A stretch of 64,000 nt of DNA, taken from NCBI GenBank assembly GCA_030550395.1, contig JAUQPL010000008.1:1-64000 (forward strand), written 5' to 3'. The stretch is from Bacteroidota bacterium (GTDB lineage Bacteria > Bacteroidota > Ignavibacteria > Kapaibacteriales > HRBIN21). Both the position numbers and the translations under genes were made by a program. Below are positions 47,212 to 56,362 of this stretch, piece by piece (the stretch's first letter is position 1; each line of letters begins with the position of its first letter). The notes beneath the pieces were generated by a model, which saw nothing but the letters and a program-made list of their open reading frames with translations, ran no database searches and was not told where the DNA came from.

Positions 47212-49029
47212 ATGGACAGGCGTACCCTGCTCGGGATTATACTCATTGCCCTTTTAACGACGCTGTGGGCTCTTTATACGTCCATCTACTATGCTCCGCG
47301 AGTCCCACTGGATACTGTGCGTCCGCAGCTGAAGGGGGCAGTCCCTGAGGAAACCGTGAAAAGGGAAGCTCCTCCGACAATTCCCGAGCGCTGGATAGAG
47401 GTGGAGACTGATCTGCTGCGGATACGACTGAGCTCGTACGGCGGCACTCTAACACACTGGGAACTGCGTCGCTACAAAGACTGGCAGGGGAAACCTGTGC
47501 AGCTTATTCCCATCGGGGAACGCGAGCTATGGATTGCCTACTACGACGCGCAGGGGAGGCGAGTTGATACACGACGGTTACCTTTCATTCCCTCCGTTGC
47601 CAGCGATACAGTCTATCGCGTCAGCGGGAACGATTCCCTGGTCATCCGATTCCGCTATGCCTTGGACTCAGTGCACTCTATTGAGCGCTGGTATGTCTTC
47701 CATGGTGGGCGCTATGACGTTGGAGTGGGGATTGACTTCGTCACAGGGGACGGAGGTGGAGTGCATCAGCGTTATGAGCTCATATGGACTGGGGGGCTCA
47801 AGTATCAAGAGTACAACAGTGTGGATGAGTCACATAGCGCCTCGGTGCAGATTTCCTTAGCAGGCGATCTTGAGACCCTGGATGCCAAAGAGTTCGACCA
47901 GGCTGTTGAGACTCAGGCAACAGGTCGCATTGACTGGGTAGGGCTGAAGATAAAGTATTTCGCTGTTGCAATTCTGCCGCTACCGCGTCCGGCAGAATTC
48001 ACCGTCCTTGCTCGTGGACAGAGCTTCCATGCTCCCAATGGCGGAGTTGTGAAACGATATGATGTGACGCTGCGGCCCCTTTCCCGTCGAGGCGGAGAGC
48101 CCCATGTATTTCAAGTCTACGGTGGACCGTTAGATTATGACCTTGTCAAGCCGTATGAACTGACGGCTATGGTGGAGTTTGGGCTGCGCTGGCTGGTGCG
48201 CCCAATAGGGGAATACTTTATGCTCCCGCTCCTCAAAGGGATCCATTGGCTCGTTCCCAACTACGGCATTGCAATTATTGTATTCGCCGTGTTGATGAAA
48301 CTCCTCCTGCATCCGCTTATCCTTCCTCAGCTCCGATCGGCGCAGCGCATGCAGCTCTTAGCCCCAGAGCTACAGAAGATTCGCGAAAAGTACAAAGACG
48401 ACCTTCAAGCACAACAGCGGGAACTATTCCGGCTCTACCAGGAGTACGGTATCAATCCCATGAGTGGCTGTCTTCCGTTGTTGCTGCAATTGCCGATTCT
48501 GTATGCACTCTGGGCAGTGCTCAATTACTCCATTGAACTGCGGCAGACCCCGTTTATGCTCTGGATTGTGGACCTTTCTGTGCCGGATCGGCTCGTCACG
48601 CTTCCGTTCCGAATTCCGCTTTTTGGATTCAACTACATTTCGGGCTTGGCGCTCCTGATGGGGGTAGCTGTCTTTCTGCAACAGCGGCTTAGCGTGACGG
48701 ATCCCCGCCAGCGGTGGATGGTCTATGTCTTTCCCCTTCTGCTCACCTTGCTTTTTTCGGCCTTCCCGGCAGGGTTGAATTTGTACTACTTCACTTTCAA
48801 CGTGCTGAGCATTGGGCATCAACTGTATTTGACCCGTTTCCGCAAGAAGAAGCTGACGCTGGAGGACTTAAAGCGGCAGCCGAAGCGGGAAGGATGGCTC
48901 ATGCGGCGGCTGCGCGAAGCTCAGGCTCTGGCTGAGGAACAAGCAGAGCGTCTGCCGCCCAGTTTAGCCCGACGGCTTAAAATTGAACAACCGAAGCCGG
49001 CAAAGCAACAGAAAAAGAAGCGGCGGTGA
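47212..49029 (+). CDS. yidC: Membrane protein insertase YidC
   Basis: A 605-residue insertase. It has an N-terminal span (LLGIILIALLTTLWALYTSI), a large periplasmic beta-sandwich (about 60-310, SSYGGTLTHWELRRYKDWQG to the YDVTLRPLSRRGGEP strand) and the five-span core: VPNYGIAIIVFAVLMKLLLH, the cytoplasmic hairpin LRSAQRMQLLAPELQKIREK, MSGCLPLLLQLPILYALWAV, and LLTLLFSAFPAGLNLYYF. The C-terminal tail of about 70 residues is Lys/Arg-rich (KKLTLEDLKRQPKR; KQQKKKRR), which usually helps ribosome binding. It ends 2 bases from the stop of the facing PLP enzyme gene. Confidence 0.96.
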   Translation: MDRRTLLGIILIALLTTLWALYTSIYYAPRVPLDTVRPQLKGAVPEETVKREAPPTIPERWIEVETDLLRIRLSSYGGTLTHWELRRYKDWQGKPVQLIPIGERELWIAYYDAQGRRVDTRRLPFIPSVASDTVYRVSGNDSLVIRFRYALDSVHSIERWYVFHGGRYDVGVGIDFVTGDGGGVHQRYELIWTGGLKYQEYNSVDESHSASVQISLAGDLETLDAKEFDQAVETQATGRIDWVGLKIKYFAVAILPLPRPAEFTVLARGQSFHAPNGGVVKRYDVTLRPLSRRGGEPHVFQVYGGPLDYDLVKPYELTAMVEFGLRWLVRPIGEYFMLPLLKGIHWLVPNYGIAIIVFAVLMKLLLHPLILPQLRSAQRMQLLAPELQKIREKYKDDLQAQQRELFRLYQEYGINPMSGCLPLLLQLPILYALWAVLNYSIELRQTPFMLWIVDLSVPDRLVTLPFRIPLFGFNYISGLALLMGVAVFLQQRLSVTDPRQRWMVYVFPLLLTLLFSAFPAGLNLYYFTFNVLSIGHQLYLTRFRKKKLTLEDLKRQPKREGWLMRRLREAQALAEEQAERLPPSLARRLKIEQPKPAKQQKKKRR

Positions 49030-49031
49030 AA

Positions 49032-50180
49032 TCACACAGAGTTCAGCGCCTGGGTAATATCCTCCAGCAGGTCTTCCGTGTCTTCAATCCCGCAGGAGAG
49101 CCGAATCAGTCCCTCAGTGATACCAACGCTGCGGCGGCGCTCAGGGGATAGGGAAGCATGGGTCATGGTAGCTGGATGGGAGACCAGAGACTCTACTCCC
49201 CCCAGGGATTCCGCCAAAGTGAAGAGACGGAGATGGCGGAGAAATTCAAGTGCTCGTTCAGCAGAGCCCAGATCCAAGGAGAGCATACCCGTGAAGTTGC
49301 GCATTTGGCGCCGTGCCAGCTCATGCTGCGGATGGGTCGGTAGCCCAGGGTAATAAACCGCCTGGACAGCAGGGTGGACAGCACAGAGTTCGGCAACTGC
49401 TCGGGCATTGCGCTCGTGCTGCTGCATGCGTAGGGCTAAGGTCTTTACTGAGCGGAGGCAAAGCCAGCATTCAAAGGGACTTGGAATAGCCCCGGCGGCG
49501 TTCTGGAAGAAGCGGAGTCGTTCGGCAAGTTCTGGGTGTCGGGTTACGACGACACCGCCGACGACATCGGAGTGCCCAGCCAGGTACTTCGTTGTAGAAT
49601 GGACGACCAGGTCGGCTCCCAAAGTCAGGGGTTGCTGGGCATAGGGGGTAGCGAAGGTGTTGTCCACCACGAGCCAAGCATTGTGTCGATGGGCGATATC
49701 GGCCATGGCAGCAATGTCCGCTAAGTGGAGAAGGGGGTTGGTAGGGCTTTCGATGTAGAGTAGGCGCGTCTCGGGGCGGAAGGCGTGTTTGACCGCTTCG
49801 GGCTCACGGGCGTCGACGTACGTAGCACTGATTCCAAAGGTTGACCAGACTCGGTCAAAGAGGCGGACGGTGCCGCCATAGAGATCTGCTGACGCCACGA
49901 TGTGGTCCCCGGGGCGAAGGAGGCGGACAACGGCATCGATGGCTGCCATTCCACTGGCGAAGGCAATGGCGTAGGAGCCCTCCTCTAATGCGGCGATGTT
50001 CTGCTCCCATGCCTGCCGGGTTGGATTGTTGGTTCGTGAATACTCAAAGCCGCGATGCTTTCCCGGTGCGTCTTGGGCATAAGTGGAGCTGAGGTGAATC
50101 GGTGGGATAACAGCGCCCGTTGTGGGGTCGGGTTCCTGTCCTACGTGAATTGCACGGGTGGCAAAGCCTCGGTAGTTCAT
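49032..50180 (-). CDS. Trans-sulfuration PLP enzyme (cystathionine gamma-synthase/lyase type)
   Basis: A 382-residue Cys/Met-metabolism PLP enzyme. FATRAIHVGQEPDPTTGAVI opens it, YSRTNNPTRQAWEQNIAALE and FASGMAAIDAVVRLLRPGDH follow, the PLP lysine is in VVHSTTKYLAGHSDVVGGVV, and ESLGGVESLVSHPATMTHAS and IRLSCGIEDTEDLLEDI close it. The sequence does not tell synthase (MetB) from gamma-lyase by eye. The ATG at 50180 overlaps the PorV-like stop and is preferred to an 82-residue upstream extension. It is the last gene of a long reverse-strand transcript. Confidence 0.92.
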   Translation of the reverse strand: MNYRGFATRAIHVGQEPDPTTGAVIPPIHLSSTYAQDAPGKHRGFEYSRTNNPTRQAWEQNIAALEEGSYAIAFASGMAAIDAVVRLLRPGDHIVASADLYGGTVRLFDRVWSTFGISATYVDAREPEAVKHAFRPETRLLYIESPTNPLLHLADIAAMADIAHRHNAWLVVDNTFATPYAQQPLTLGADLVVHSTTKYLAGHSDVVGGVVVTRHPELAERLRFFQNAAGAIPSPFECWLCLRSVKTLALRMQQHERNARAVAELCAVHPAVQAVYYPGLPTHPQHELARRQMRNFTGMLSLDLGSAERALEFLRHLRLFTLAESLGGVESLVSHPATMTHASLSPERRRSVGITEGLIRLSCGIEDTEDLLEDITQALNSV

Positions 50181-51235
50181 TGGGTTAACTGTACTGTAAG
50201 ACCCACCGTGTGGGCTAGCCGAGAAGGGCTGGTGTACTCGTGTGTCAGAGCGTAGTCCATCTGGAGTCCGATGGGAAGAGCCCCGATCATGGGCAGTTGG
50301 ACGGAAATGCCACCGCCGATACGGTCTATGGGGAACCAACGAGCGCGGCCGAGTTCGTCTCCGAAAATGATCGCTCCGCCGCGGAGGGCGAAGCCGGGCA
50401 AGGGAATAACTTCGGCCGCTGCGCAAAGGCTGGGCCGACGCGTTGTCTGTCCGTAGCGCAGTTCCAATGCCAGAAGGAGATAGCGTTCAGAAGGAAGCCG
50501 CACCACGTATTCCTCCCCCGTTATCGGAGATCGGCGGCGGGAGATACGGGGGGCAAAGTGAACCTCGGTTGCCACACCAGCGGAGATAGCCAGCGGAAGA
50601 GGAGCTCGGTGATTTTCCCACTGGAGGAAAGCTCCAAGATTGCGAGCAGTGACGCCGAAGGAAAAGAGGTCGGCTACGTGGAACAGTGCTCCAATATCGG
50701 CAGCAGCTCCACTGGCCGATATACCGGCTCCAACAAGCCCGCTCCAAAGGTATTTCCCTGTGACTCCAACGCTGAGGAAGTTCCACCGGAAGCTACCGCT
50801 CAGGCTAATAGCAAGGTCATGTGGGGTATGCTCTCCGAGGGGTTCACCATTGAGATCTCGGGCAATGAAGCTGCCTGCCGAGAAACTCTGGACACCAGCA
50901 CCGATGCCGAATCCATTGCCTATTGCTTGAGCGTAGGCAAAACTGGTGTAGGTTCGTCCCAATCCCAGGAGCGAAATGGAAAGCCCAAAGGCAGGTTTAG
51001 GCATGAACCATGCGCTGATGGAGGGGTTTGCAAACAGCCCCATTGGCTCGTTTGCAACAGCGGTGTAGGAGCCGACCAATCCGAGTGAGCGAGCACCGAC
51101 GGGGCGCTGAAGGTATCCGGCTGCTGTGCCTTCACTGAGTGCTTGTGCCAGGAGCGACGGCGATCCCAGCACAAGGAGGAAAGTGCATCCAAGCTTAACG
51201 GGAGAGGACAAACTTCTGTGCCAGCCGGAAGCCAT
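50177..51235 (-). CDS. PorV/PorQ-like (UPF0164) outer-membrane barrel
   Basis: A 352-residue protein with a signal peptide (VKLGCTFLLVLGSPSLLAQ) and the family N-terminus GTAAGYLQRPVGARSLGLVG, SYTAVANEPMG-LFANPSISAW, typical of PorV/PorQ-type barrels that help type IX secretion. Many short amphipathic strands follow (FGIGAGVQSFSAGSF; FGVTARNLGAFLQW; GGISVQLPMIGALPIGLQM-DYA). Whether it is PorV, PorQ or a related barrel is unclear. It lies directly after a gene encoding a mini T9SS-tail protein, consistent with a shared pathway. The ATG at 51235 is chosen for the signal peptide. Confidence 0.8.
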   Translation of the reverse strand: MASGWHRSLSSPVKLGCTFLLVLGSPSLLAQALSEGTAAGYLQRPVGARSLGLVGSYTAVANEPMGLFANPSISAWFMPKPAFGLSISLLGLGRTYTSFAYAQAIGNGFGIGAGVQSFSAGSFIARDLNGEPLGEHTPHDLAISLSGSFRWNFLSVGVTGKYLWSGLVGAGISASGAAADIGALFHVADLFSFGVTARNLGAFLQWENHRAPLPLAISAGVATEVHFAPRISRRRSPITGEEYVVRLPSERYLLLALELRYGQTTRRPSLCAAAEVIPLPGFALRGGAIIFGDELGRARWFPIDRIGGGISVQLPMIGALPIGLQMDYALTHEYTSPSRLAHTVGLTVQLTQ

Positions 51236-51617
51236 CACCCTGGACGATGCAGATGTAAATACCGTTCGGTAAGTTGACGGTGGGGATACCGTATTCACGA
51301 ACCCCCGCCGTAGCTTTTCCTTGGTAGACCGTTGCGACGCGCTTGCCCAGAAGGTTATACACACCGATGTCAAGCCGGCGTTGGTCAGCAGCGAGTTCAA
51401 CGACAACGACATGCTCGCCGTTTGTCTCCCGGATTGAGTGAATCCGGTTCTCCCGGGGAAGCGAGTCTGCCACCGCCTGCCGCTCCAATTGGGTGACTAA
51501 GAGGGGATGGGTCCGAGCCATTCCTATTTCTGGAGATGGGAGGCAGCGCGCAGAGGGCGGATGTACTATCCCTATCGCCACCGTGATGAGAACAAGGGTA
51601 GTCACTGTTGGCCTCAT
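51195..51617 (-). CDS. Mini secreted protein consisting mainly of a T9SS sorting domain
   Basis: A 140-residue protein. A signal peptide (VTTLVLITVAIGIVHPPSA) and a short linker lead into a C-terminal beta domain: VVVVELAADQRRLDIGVYNL, LGKRVATVYQGKATAGVREY, LPNGIYICIVQGDGFRLAQK and FVLSR. The pattern xDIxVYNLLGxxVxxL-x-G-x-Y-G-x-L-NGIY is that of type A T9SS sorting domains, here without a cargo domain. It overlaps both neighbours (41 bases into the barrel gene, ATGA with the gene before). It may be a cell-surface anchor peptide or a cofactor of the barrel. Confidence 0.78.
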   Translation of the reverse strand: MRPTVTTLVLITVAIGIVHPPSARCLPSPEIGMARTHPLLVTQLERQAVADSLPRENRIHSIRETNGEHVVVVELAADQRRLDIGVYNLLGKRVATVYQGKATAGVREYGIPTVNLPNGIYICIVQGDGFRLAQKFVLSR

Positions 51618-53083
51618 TCTACCGCTACCGAGTGAGACTCACCGCCATCGGCAGAGACGAATGATTGGGATTCTTGTGTGCGGAAGCGGAAAAAGAGGGT
51701 CTCAGGAGATGCAGCCTGGAGGCGGTAGTGGAGTTCCAACCCTTCGGGGGGAATCCGCAGATGACGGGCGAGGCGGAGACGAGCTTCCGGCGTCTCGGGC
51801 AGTGTTGCCGGCGTATAGTTCCTCAGCTGCTGGCGAAGGTATTCGGAGCGGTGCCGGAGACGTTCGCGCCACAGCTGTGCTACTTCTGGTGCGGGAGCTA
51901 TCGGTACGGCTCTTTCAGGTGGGGTATCGACGGGAAAGGGCGGGGCAGATACCTCTGGCTGTCCTCCTTGAGCTGCTGGGTCTATCCTTTCCCTTTGTTG
52001 TTCTGTCCCTCCGTTATCGGGGGCGGGGGAATGCTGTTGGGCTCCTAATTCATCGGCAGACCGATAGTGGCGGAGTGCTGCCTGGACATACGAAGGGAAT
52101 GGAGCAGAGCTACGGGAGGAGGAGCGCTTCCGCAAAGCCGTCAGGAGAAAGCGCAGCGCAAAGCCCACAGAGACGGCAGCAATCCCCGTAAATACAATGG
52201 GGGACCACAGCAGAATCCAACCAGGCGTACCGCTGGCTGATGGAGGAGTCGGAACGGAGTTGCTTCCCGAAGTTGTTGCCGACAGGGGGTGGGTAATGTG
52301 AGACCCACTGTCCGGCTTTGGGGGAGGATGAGGGGAGTCCTGTAGTGGAAAGTGAAGCATAGCTTCCGTCAGGGCTGCTAAGCTATCGGCAGCCAACGAG
52401 GGAGGGGGTGGGAGAGAACGTTCGGTGAGATTGCGGAAATGCGTAGATGCTTGGAGTTGCAGTTCCGTTCTGCCTGCCAGCTCTGCAAGGTAAGCCATAA
52501 CGCCGTAAACCTCCGGCAGTGTGCTCTGTCGCCATGCTTGTCGCAGCCATGCAAGAGCGGTCACTGCCCTGCCGGAGGAAAGGGCACGGGTAGCAAGCAG
52601 GGCTGCTGCATCAGCCGAACCCCGATGAGCCGCTTCCGTCAGCAAGCTTTCGGCAACAGTCTCGGAGCCCAACTCCAGTGCCAGCAAGGCGCTGTGGTAG
52701 AGTTCGTCTCCGGGTGAAAGCTTTTCCCACCGAAGGGGGGTTATCAGCAGGCATCGGCTATATGGGAGCCAAACAGCGCTATAGCCACAAGGGGATGCCA
52801 CGGTGATGTAGACCTTCACTCCATTTCTGCTCCGCTGGGGATAAACTTCCCGGATAGGTCCTTGGCTCCACGAGCGGGGGCGGAGTTCCGCGGATGGTTC
52901 TGCCCCTGGCAGCGTTACGATAATGCGCTGCTTGTCCGGTGAAAGCTCCGATCCCCATCCTATGGGCAACTCTGAGCAGAAGAGGGCAACGCGCCCCTGG
53001 TGGTCTACGGTGATACGCTCCACTATCGTTGCAGCAAGTCCAAGGGGGAGGAATCCGAAGAGAGCGATGTATCTTAAGCGCAT
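51614..53083 (-). CDS. Exported protein with one central membrane span, function unknown
   Basis: A 489-residue protein. A signal peptide (RYIALFGFLPLGLAATIVER) is followed by an AMIN-like beta domain (about 25-120), a helical, TPR-like part (ELYHSALLALELGSETVAES, LLTEAAHRGSADAAALLATR; about 125-225), a Pro/Ser-rich linker, a membrane span (WILLWSPIVFTGIAAVSVGF at about 290), and a Pro/Gln-rich cytoplasmic part. The layout recalls bacterial envelope hubs that join a periplasmic sensor to the cytosol, but I do not recognise the family. It overlaps the histidine kinase gene before it by 10 bases. Confidence 0.7.
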   Translation of the reverse strand: MRLRYIALFGFLPLGLAATIVERITVDHQGRVALFCSELPIGWGSELSPDKQRIIVTLPGAEPSAELRPRSWSQGPIREVYPQRSRNGVKVYITVASPCGYSAVWLPYSRCLLITPLRWEKLSPGDELYHSALLALELGSETVAESLLTEAAHRGSADAAALLATRALSSGRAVTALAWLRQAWRQSTLPEVYGVMAYLAELAGRTELQLQASTHFRNLTERSLPPPPSLAADSLAALTEAMLHFPLQDSPHPPPKPDSGSHITHPLSATTSGSNSVPTPPSASGTPGWILLWSPIVFTGIAAVSVGFALRFLLTALRKRSSSRSSAPFPSYVQAALRHYRSADELGAQQHSPAPDNGGTEQQRERIDPAAQGGQPEVSAPPFPVDTPPERAVPIAPAPEVAQLWRERLRHRSEYLRQQLRNYTPATLPETPEARLRLARHLRIPPEGLELHYRLQAASPETLFFRFRTQESQSFVSADGGESHSVAVE

Positions 53084-54387
53084 TGAGGGGCACTCTGTTG
53101 TAGGACATCCAGCCGTAAGGGGAAGCGGAGCACAACCGTTGTGCCGGCACCAGGCTGTGAGTGGAGGGTGATAGTTCCACCGTGACGTTCAACAATTTCC
53201 TGGCACAAACTCAATCCCAGACCAGAGCCATGGGGCTTGGTAGTGAAGAAAGGCTCAAAGACTTGTTGGACGAGTTCAGTGGGAATGCCGATGCCGGAAT
53301 CCCGACAGGAGACTATCAAAGTGTCTCCTTCGGCAAACAGTCGGATATGGAGCAGTCCGCCCTCAGGCATAGCGTCGCAAGCGTTCAGGAACAGGTTTAA
53401 GAACACCTGTTCCAGTTGTCCTGCGTGACCCAGGATGCGTGTGGTGGGTGCTTCTTGCTCCAGGTGAACACGGATGCGATCCCGCCGAAATTGAGGCTGA
53501 AGTAGTTGTAATGCGTGCTCAACGATGGTGGCAACCTCAATGGGGGAGAATTCTGTCGGGGCATCGGGGCGTCGGAGCAGTTGTCGGAGCTCGTGCAGAA
53601 GGTGGTGTAGGCGGAGGAGTTCATGGCGCAGGCGTCGAGCATGTTCCTGCATGTTCCCTTTGCCGGCTTCAATGAGTTCGGCGTACGATAGCAAAGCCTG
53701 CAGGGGGTTGCCAAGCTCGTGGACAATAAGGCTGCTGATTTTCCCAAGCGTTGCCAAGGATTCCGCCTGTTGCAGCTCGCGCTGGAGTTGCTGGAGTTGA
53801 AAGTGCAGCATCTCTGCCGTGCGGGAGCTTTCCATGTTGTCTAGTAGGACTCCCACCAAGGTGCCGACATAATGGAGCTGTTCCTGTAGGGAAGCCAGGG
53901 GAAGGGTTGTAGGGACATCCAGAGCAACAATTGCGCCGAATCGTTCGCCTGAGTGCCCCAAGGGAACTGCCAGCAGGGAACGTTCCGATGCCGTCCAGAA
54001 AAGGTCGGGCAAGAGAGCGGGATTACCGTAGGCTGTGAGCCAGTCAATGATGCCATCCTCTACCAGTGCACGGGCGTGTGCTGTGTGCTCCGGTGGGTGA
54101 ACCTGGAGGGAACCGATCGGGGAGATACGGAAGACATAGGCGCTGGAGGCGCAAGCCCACCGTTGGAGAAGGGAGCATGCTTGTTGCAGAAGGGCTTCAG
54201 GAGTGGAGGCTTCCAGGAGTTGACGGATTTCCGTCCGCTCCTGGCTCTGAGGGGCGGCGATTTGCTGGGTGAGTTGCTGACGGAGATGTTCCACTTCCCG
54301 CTGCAGCAGTTCACAGCGTACCTCAAGTAGGCGCATATATTGCTGTTCCCGCTGTCGGAGCTCCTCCCAGGAAAGCTCAGAGGGCAT
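53074..54387 (-). CDS. Cytosolic GAF-domain histidine kinase
   Basis: A 437-residue kinase without membrane spans. Coiled coil (about 1-50), GAF-like domain (about 55-190, LLAVPLGHSGERFGAIVALD), helices, then H-box GKISSLIVHELGNPLQALLS, N-box NLFLNACDAMPEGG, G1 DSGIGIP, F FEPFFTTK and G2 GSGLGLSLCQEIVERHGG. All ATP-binding boxes are intact. It sits in the operon after the HDOD gene and before the TM protein; its response regulator is not in the window. A link to motility or secretion is inferred from the operon only. Confidence 0.9.
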   Translation of the reverse strand: MPSELSWEELRQREQQYMRLLEVRCELLQREVEHLRQQLTQQIAAPQSQERTEIRQLLEASTPEALLQQACSLLQRWACASSAYVFRISPIGSLQVHPPEHTAHARALVEDGIIDWLTAYGNPALLPDLFWTASERSLLAVPLGHSGERFGAIVALDVPTTLPLASLQEQLHYVGTLVGVLLDNMESSRTAEMLHFQLQQLQRELQQAESLATLGKISSLIVHELGNPLQALLSYAELIEAGKGNMQEHARRLRHELLRLHHLLHELRQLLRRPDAPTEFSPIEVATIVEHALQLLQPQFRRDRIRVHLEQEAPTTRILGHAGQLEQVFLNLFLNACDAMPEGGLLHIRLFAEGDTLIVSCRDSGIGIPTELVQQVFEPFFTTKPHGSGLGLSLCQEIVERHGGTITLHSQPGAGTTVVLRFPLRLDVLQQSAPQCA

Positions 54388-54401
54388 GGTTTCAGGACTT
54401 C

Positions 54402-55322
54402 TTAGTGCAGGACTTCAGCCAACAGGCGATACTCCTGTTCTATTCCCTCCCGCAATTCGGGGGTGGGTTCGCCAGTTTGGTCAATCAGACGGTGTGCCAA
54501 GTATGTTTCCCAGAGCGGCTCTGGGAGGTAGAGGGGTGACTGGAGTCCGTCTTCTCCAGACCAACGGCGGAGACCCGCCCAGTGAGCCAGATATTCTGCC
54601 GTAGCTGTCAGAGCGGTTAATGGTTGCTGCACTGTGTCTAAAGGTGCGGGAAGGCGGTGAGCGGACAGATCGGGTAAGAGCGGAGGGTCAGGCGTGTGGT
54701 GATAGGCGAGAGCGGCCACGAGGACCGGGGGCAAATTCCATTTTTCAGCCAGCCATGCACCGACGTCAGCGTGGGTAGCTCTCAAAAACAGGCGCTCTGC
54801 TTCCACACGAGAGCAGCCGGTGTGCTGCTGGTGGCGGACGATGGCGGTAAATTCTCCGGGAAGATAGGTGGCAAGGAGTGAAATTCCCAAATCGTGGAGC
54901 AGCCCTGCTGTGAAAGCTTCACCAGCAAGGCGATAGCCAATATGGCGAGCCAAGAAGCGAGCTGCTGTCGCGCAATAGAGGCAATATCGCCAGAAGAGTT
55001 CCCGTTCCCACTCGGCGCCGCGCTTGACGGTGACCAACTCGTACAGAGCAACGGCAACCAAGATTTGGCGTACCGCATCATTACCCAGTAAGGAAATGGC
55101 AAGCCGGACTGTGGTGATACGCCGAGGGAAGCCATAGACAGGAGAGTTTGCCACACGGAGGAGCCGAGCTGTTAAGGCTTGGTCTCGCTCTATGAGGTAG
55201 GCAACCTGTGCCGCGCTAACCTCTGCGTTGCCCAGAAGGCGAAGGCTTTCTGCCACGAGGGGCGGTATGGTCGGCAACTGTTCAATATGTCCGAGACGCT
55301 GGGCGAGAGCGGTATCAAGCAT
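54402..55322 (-). CDS. HDOD domain protein
   Basis: A 306-residue HDOD protein. IEQLPTIPPLVAESLRLLGN and LIERDQALTARLLRVANSPV form the N-terminal HDOD helices, ITTVRLAISLLGNDAVRQIL and FTAGLLHDLGISLLATYL the HD-like core; the LHDLG pair is present, though HDOD domains are usually non-catalytic. Such proteins relay signals in motility and stress pathways. It overlaps the FliA-type gene by 8 bases and precedes the GAF kinase by 14 bases, so all are one transcript. Confidence 0.88.
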   Translation of the reverse strand: MLDTALAQRLGHIEQLPTIPPLVAESLRLLGNAEVSAAQVAYLIERDQALTARLLRVANSPVYGFPRRITTVRLAISLLGNDAVRQILVAVALYELVTVKRGAEWERELFWRYCLYCATAARFLARHIGYRLAGEAFTAGLLHDLGISLLATYLPGEFTAIVRHQQHTGCSRVEAERLFLRATHADVGAWLAEKWNLPPVLVAALAYHHTPDPPLLPDLSAHRLPAPLDTVQQPLTALTATAEYLAHWAGLRRWSGEDGLQSPLYLPEPLWETYLAHRLIDQTGEPTPELREGIEQEYRLLAEVLH

Positions 55323-56124
55323 GGTGGTGGGTGCGCAGATATGTGCGCAATGCCTCCAGAACTTTGGCGTGTATTTGGCAAACCCGGCTTTCTGTCAACT
55401 GCAGCAGCTCTCCGATTTCGCGGAAGGTCAATCCTTCGTAGTAGTAGAGCACGATGACCAAGCGTTTCCGTTCGGGAAGTCGTTCTAAGTAGGCTGTGAT
55501 GGCATCTAACAGTTGCTGGCGGGAAAGATTTTCCGCGGGGTCAGGGGCATGAATATCGGGCACTGCCTCCAATGGGTCGATGGCCTCATCCTCCTCCCCC
55601 GTCGTTGCCACTGGATTGGGTTCGGAGAAGGAAAGGGAAGCCTGAGCAGCCTGGACGGCATGGAGGTAAGAGCGGTATACTTCTGGTGTTACACCCAGCC
55701 GCTGGCAGATTGCTTCGGCAGAGGCTTCGTCGCCCAATTCTTGGCGGAGTTCATCGGCGGCTCGGTGATAGGTATGGACCTTACGGCGAGCGGTTCGGCT
55801 GAGCCAGTCAAGTCGGCGAAGTTCGTCCAGAATGGCGCCACGAATGCGGGTCAGTGCGTACGTCTCAAACTTCGTACCGCGGCTGGGGTCGAAGCGTTCA
55901 ATTGCTTCATTGAGCCCCAAGACGCCGACGTGCTCCAAGTCCTCTTGGCTCAGGAGACTCTGTTTGGGTAGTTGGAGGGAGTGGATGACGTAATGGACCA
56001 GCCAGAGATAGTGTAGGATAAGACGTTGGCGGTCGTTATCGGCACGCTGCTCCCAGTAGCGCTGCCATACTTGTTGCAGCTCTTCAGGACTGAGTTGGTG
56101 TCTGTGACGGCTTTTCATGGACAT
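55315..56124 (-). CDS. fliA: Sigma-28 (FliA/WhiG) family sigma factor
   Basis: A 269-residue sigma factor of the FliA/WhiG type. Region 2: RLILHYLWLVHYVIHSLQLP, DLEHVGVLGLNEAIERFDPS, RGTKFETYALTRIRGAILDE-LRRLDW; region 3: LGDEASAEAICQRLGVTPEV; region 4: LPERKRLVIVLYYYEGLTFR and EIGELLQLTESRVCQIHAKV. RGTKFETYA-RIRGAI-DELR is a clear FliA signature. Two near ATGs (56124, 56118) are possible starts. It stands in an flhF-flhG-fliA order as in flagellated bacteria, yet no flagellar structural gene lies in the window. Confidence 0.9.
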   Translation of the reverse strand: MSMKSRHRHQLSPEELQQVWQRYWEQRADNDRQRLILHYLWLVHYVIHSLQLPKQSLLSQEDLEHVGVLGLNEAIERFDPSRGTKFETYALTRIRGAILDELRRLDWLSRTARRKVHTYHRAADELRQELGDEASAEAICQRLGVTPEVYRSYLHAVQAAQASLSFSEPNPVATTGEEDEAIDPLEAVPDIHAPDPAENLSRQQLLDAITAYLERLPERKRLVIVLYYYEGLTFREIGELLQLTESRVCQIHAKVLEALRTYLRTHHHA

Positions 56125-56362
56125 TCCGTCCTGGGGTATCGTCGGATATCGGTAGCTGTGAGTTCTTTCCAAGGCGGAAGAGAACCAAAAACAGCGTTGC
56201 CAGCACGGCAACTGCTACAAAGACTATGAATGCCCTCAGTAACACTGCCTCGATAGACAGTTCGGGTTGCAGAGCAAAAATAACTATTGCAACACAACCG
56301 GCAAGGAAGCCGAGCTGAAGCACAAAACGGGCGGCATTACCGAGAGAGGAGCGCGCTGTCAT
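56084..56362 (-). CDS. Small two-span membrane protein between flhG and fliA
   Basis: A 92-residue protein from the ATG at 56362. Two membrane segments (FVLQLGFLAGCVAIVIFALQ; AFIVFVAVAVLATLFLVLFR) are followed by a polar tail (GKNSQLPISDDTPGRNVHEK). It overlaps the end of flhG by 26 bases and the start of fliA by 41, so it is embedded in the operon. Small unnamed membrane proteins also occur at this place in other flagellar operons. Function unknown. Confidence 0.72.
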   Translation of the reverse strand: MTARSSLGNAARFVLQLGFLAGCVAIVIFALQPELSIEAVLLRAFIVFVAVAVLATLFLVLFRLGKNSQLPISDDTPGRNVHEKPSQTPTQS

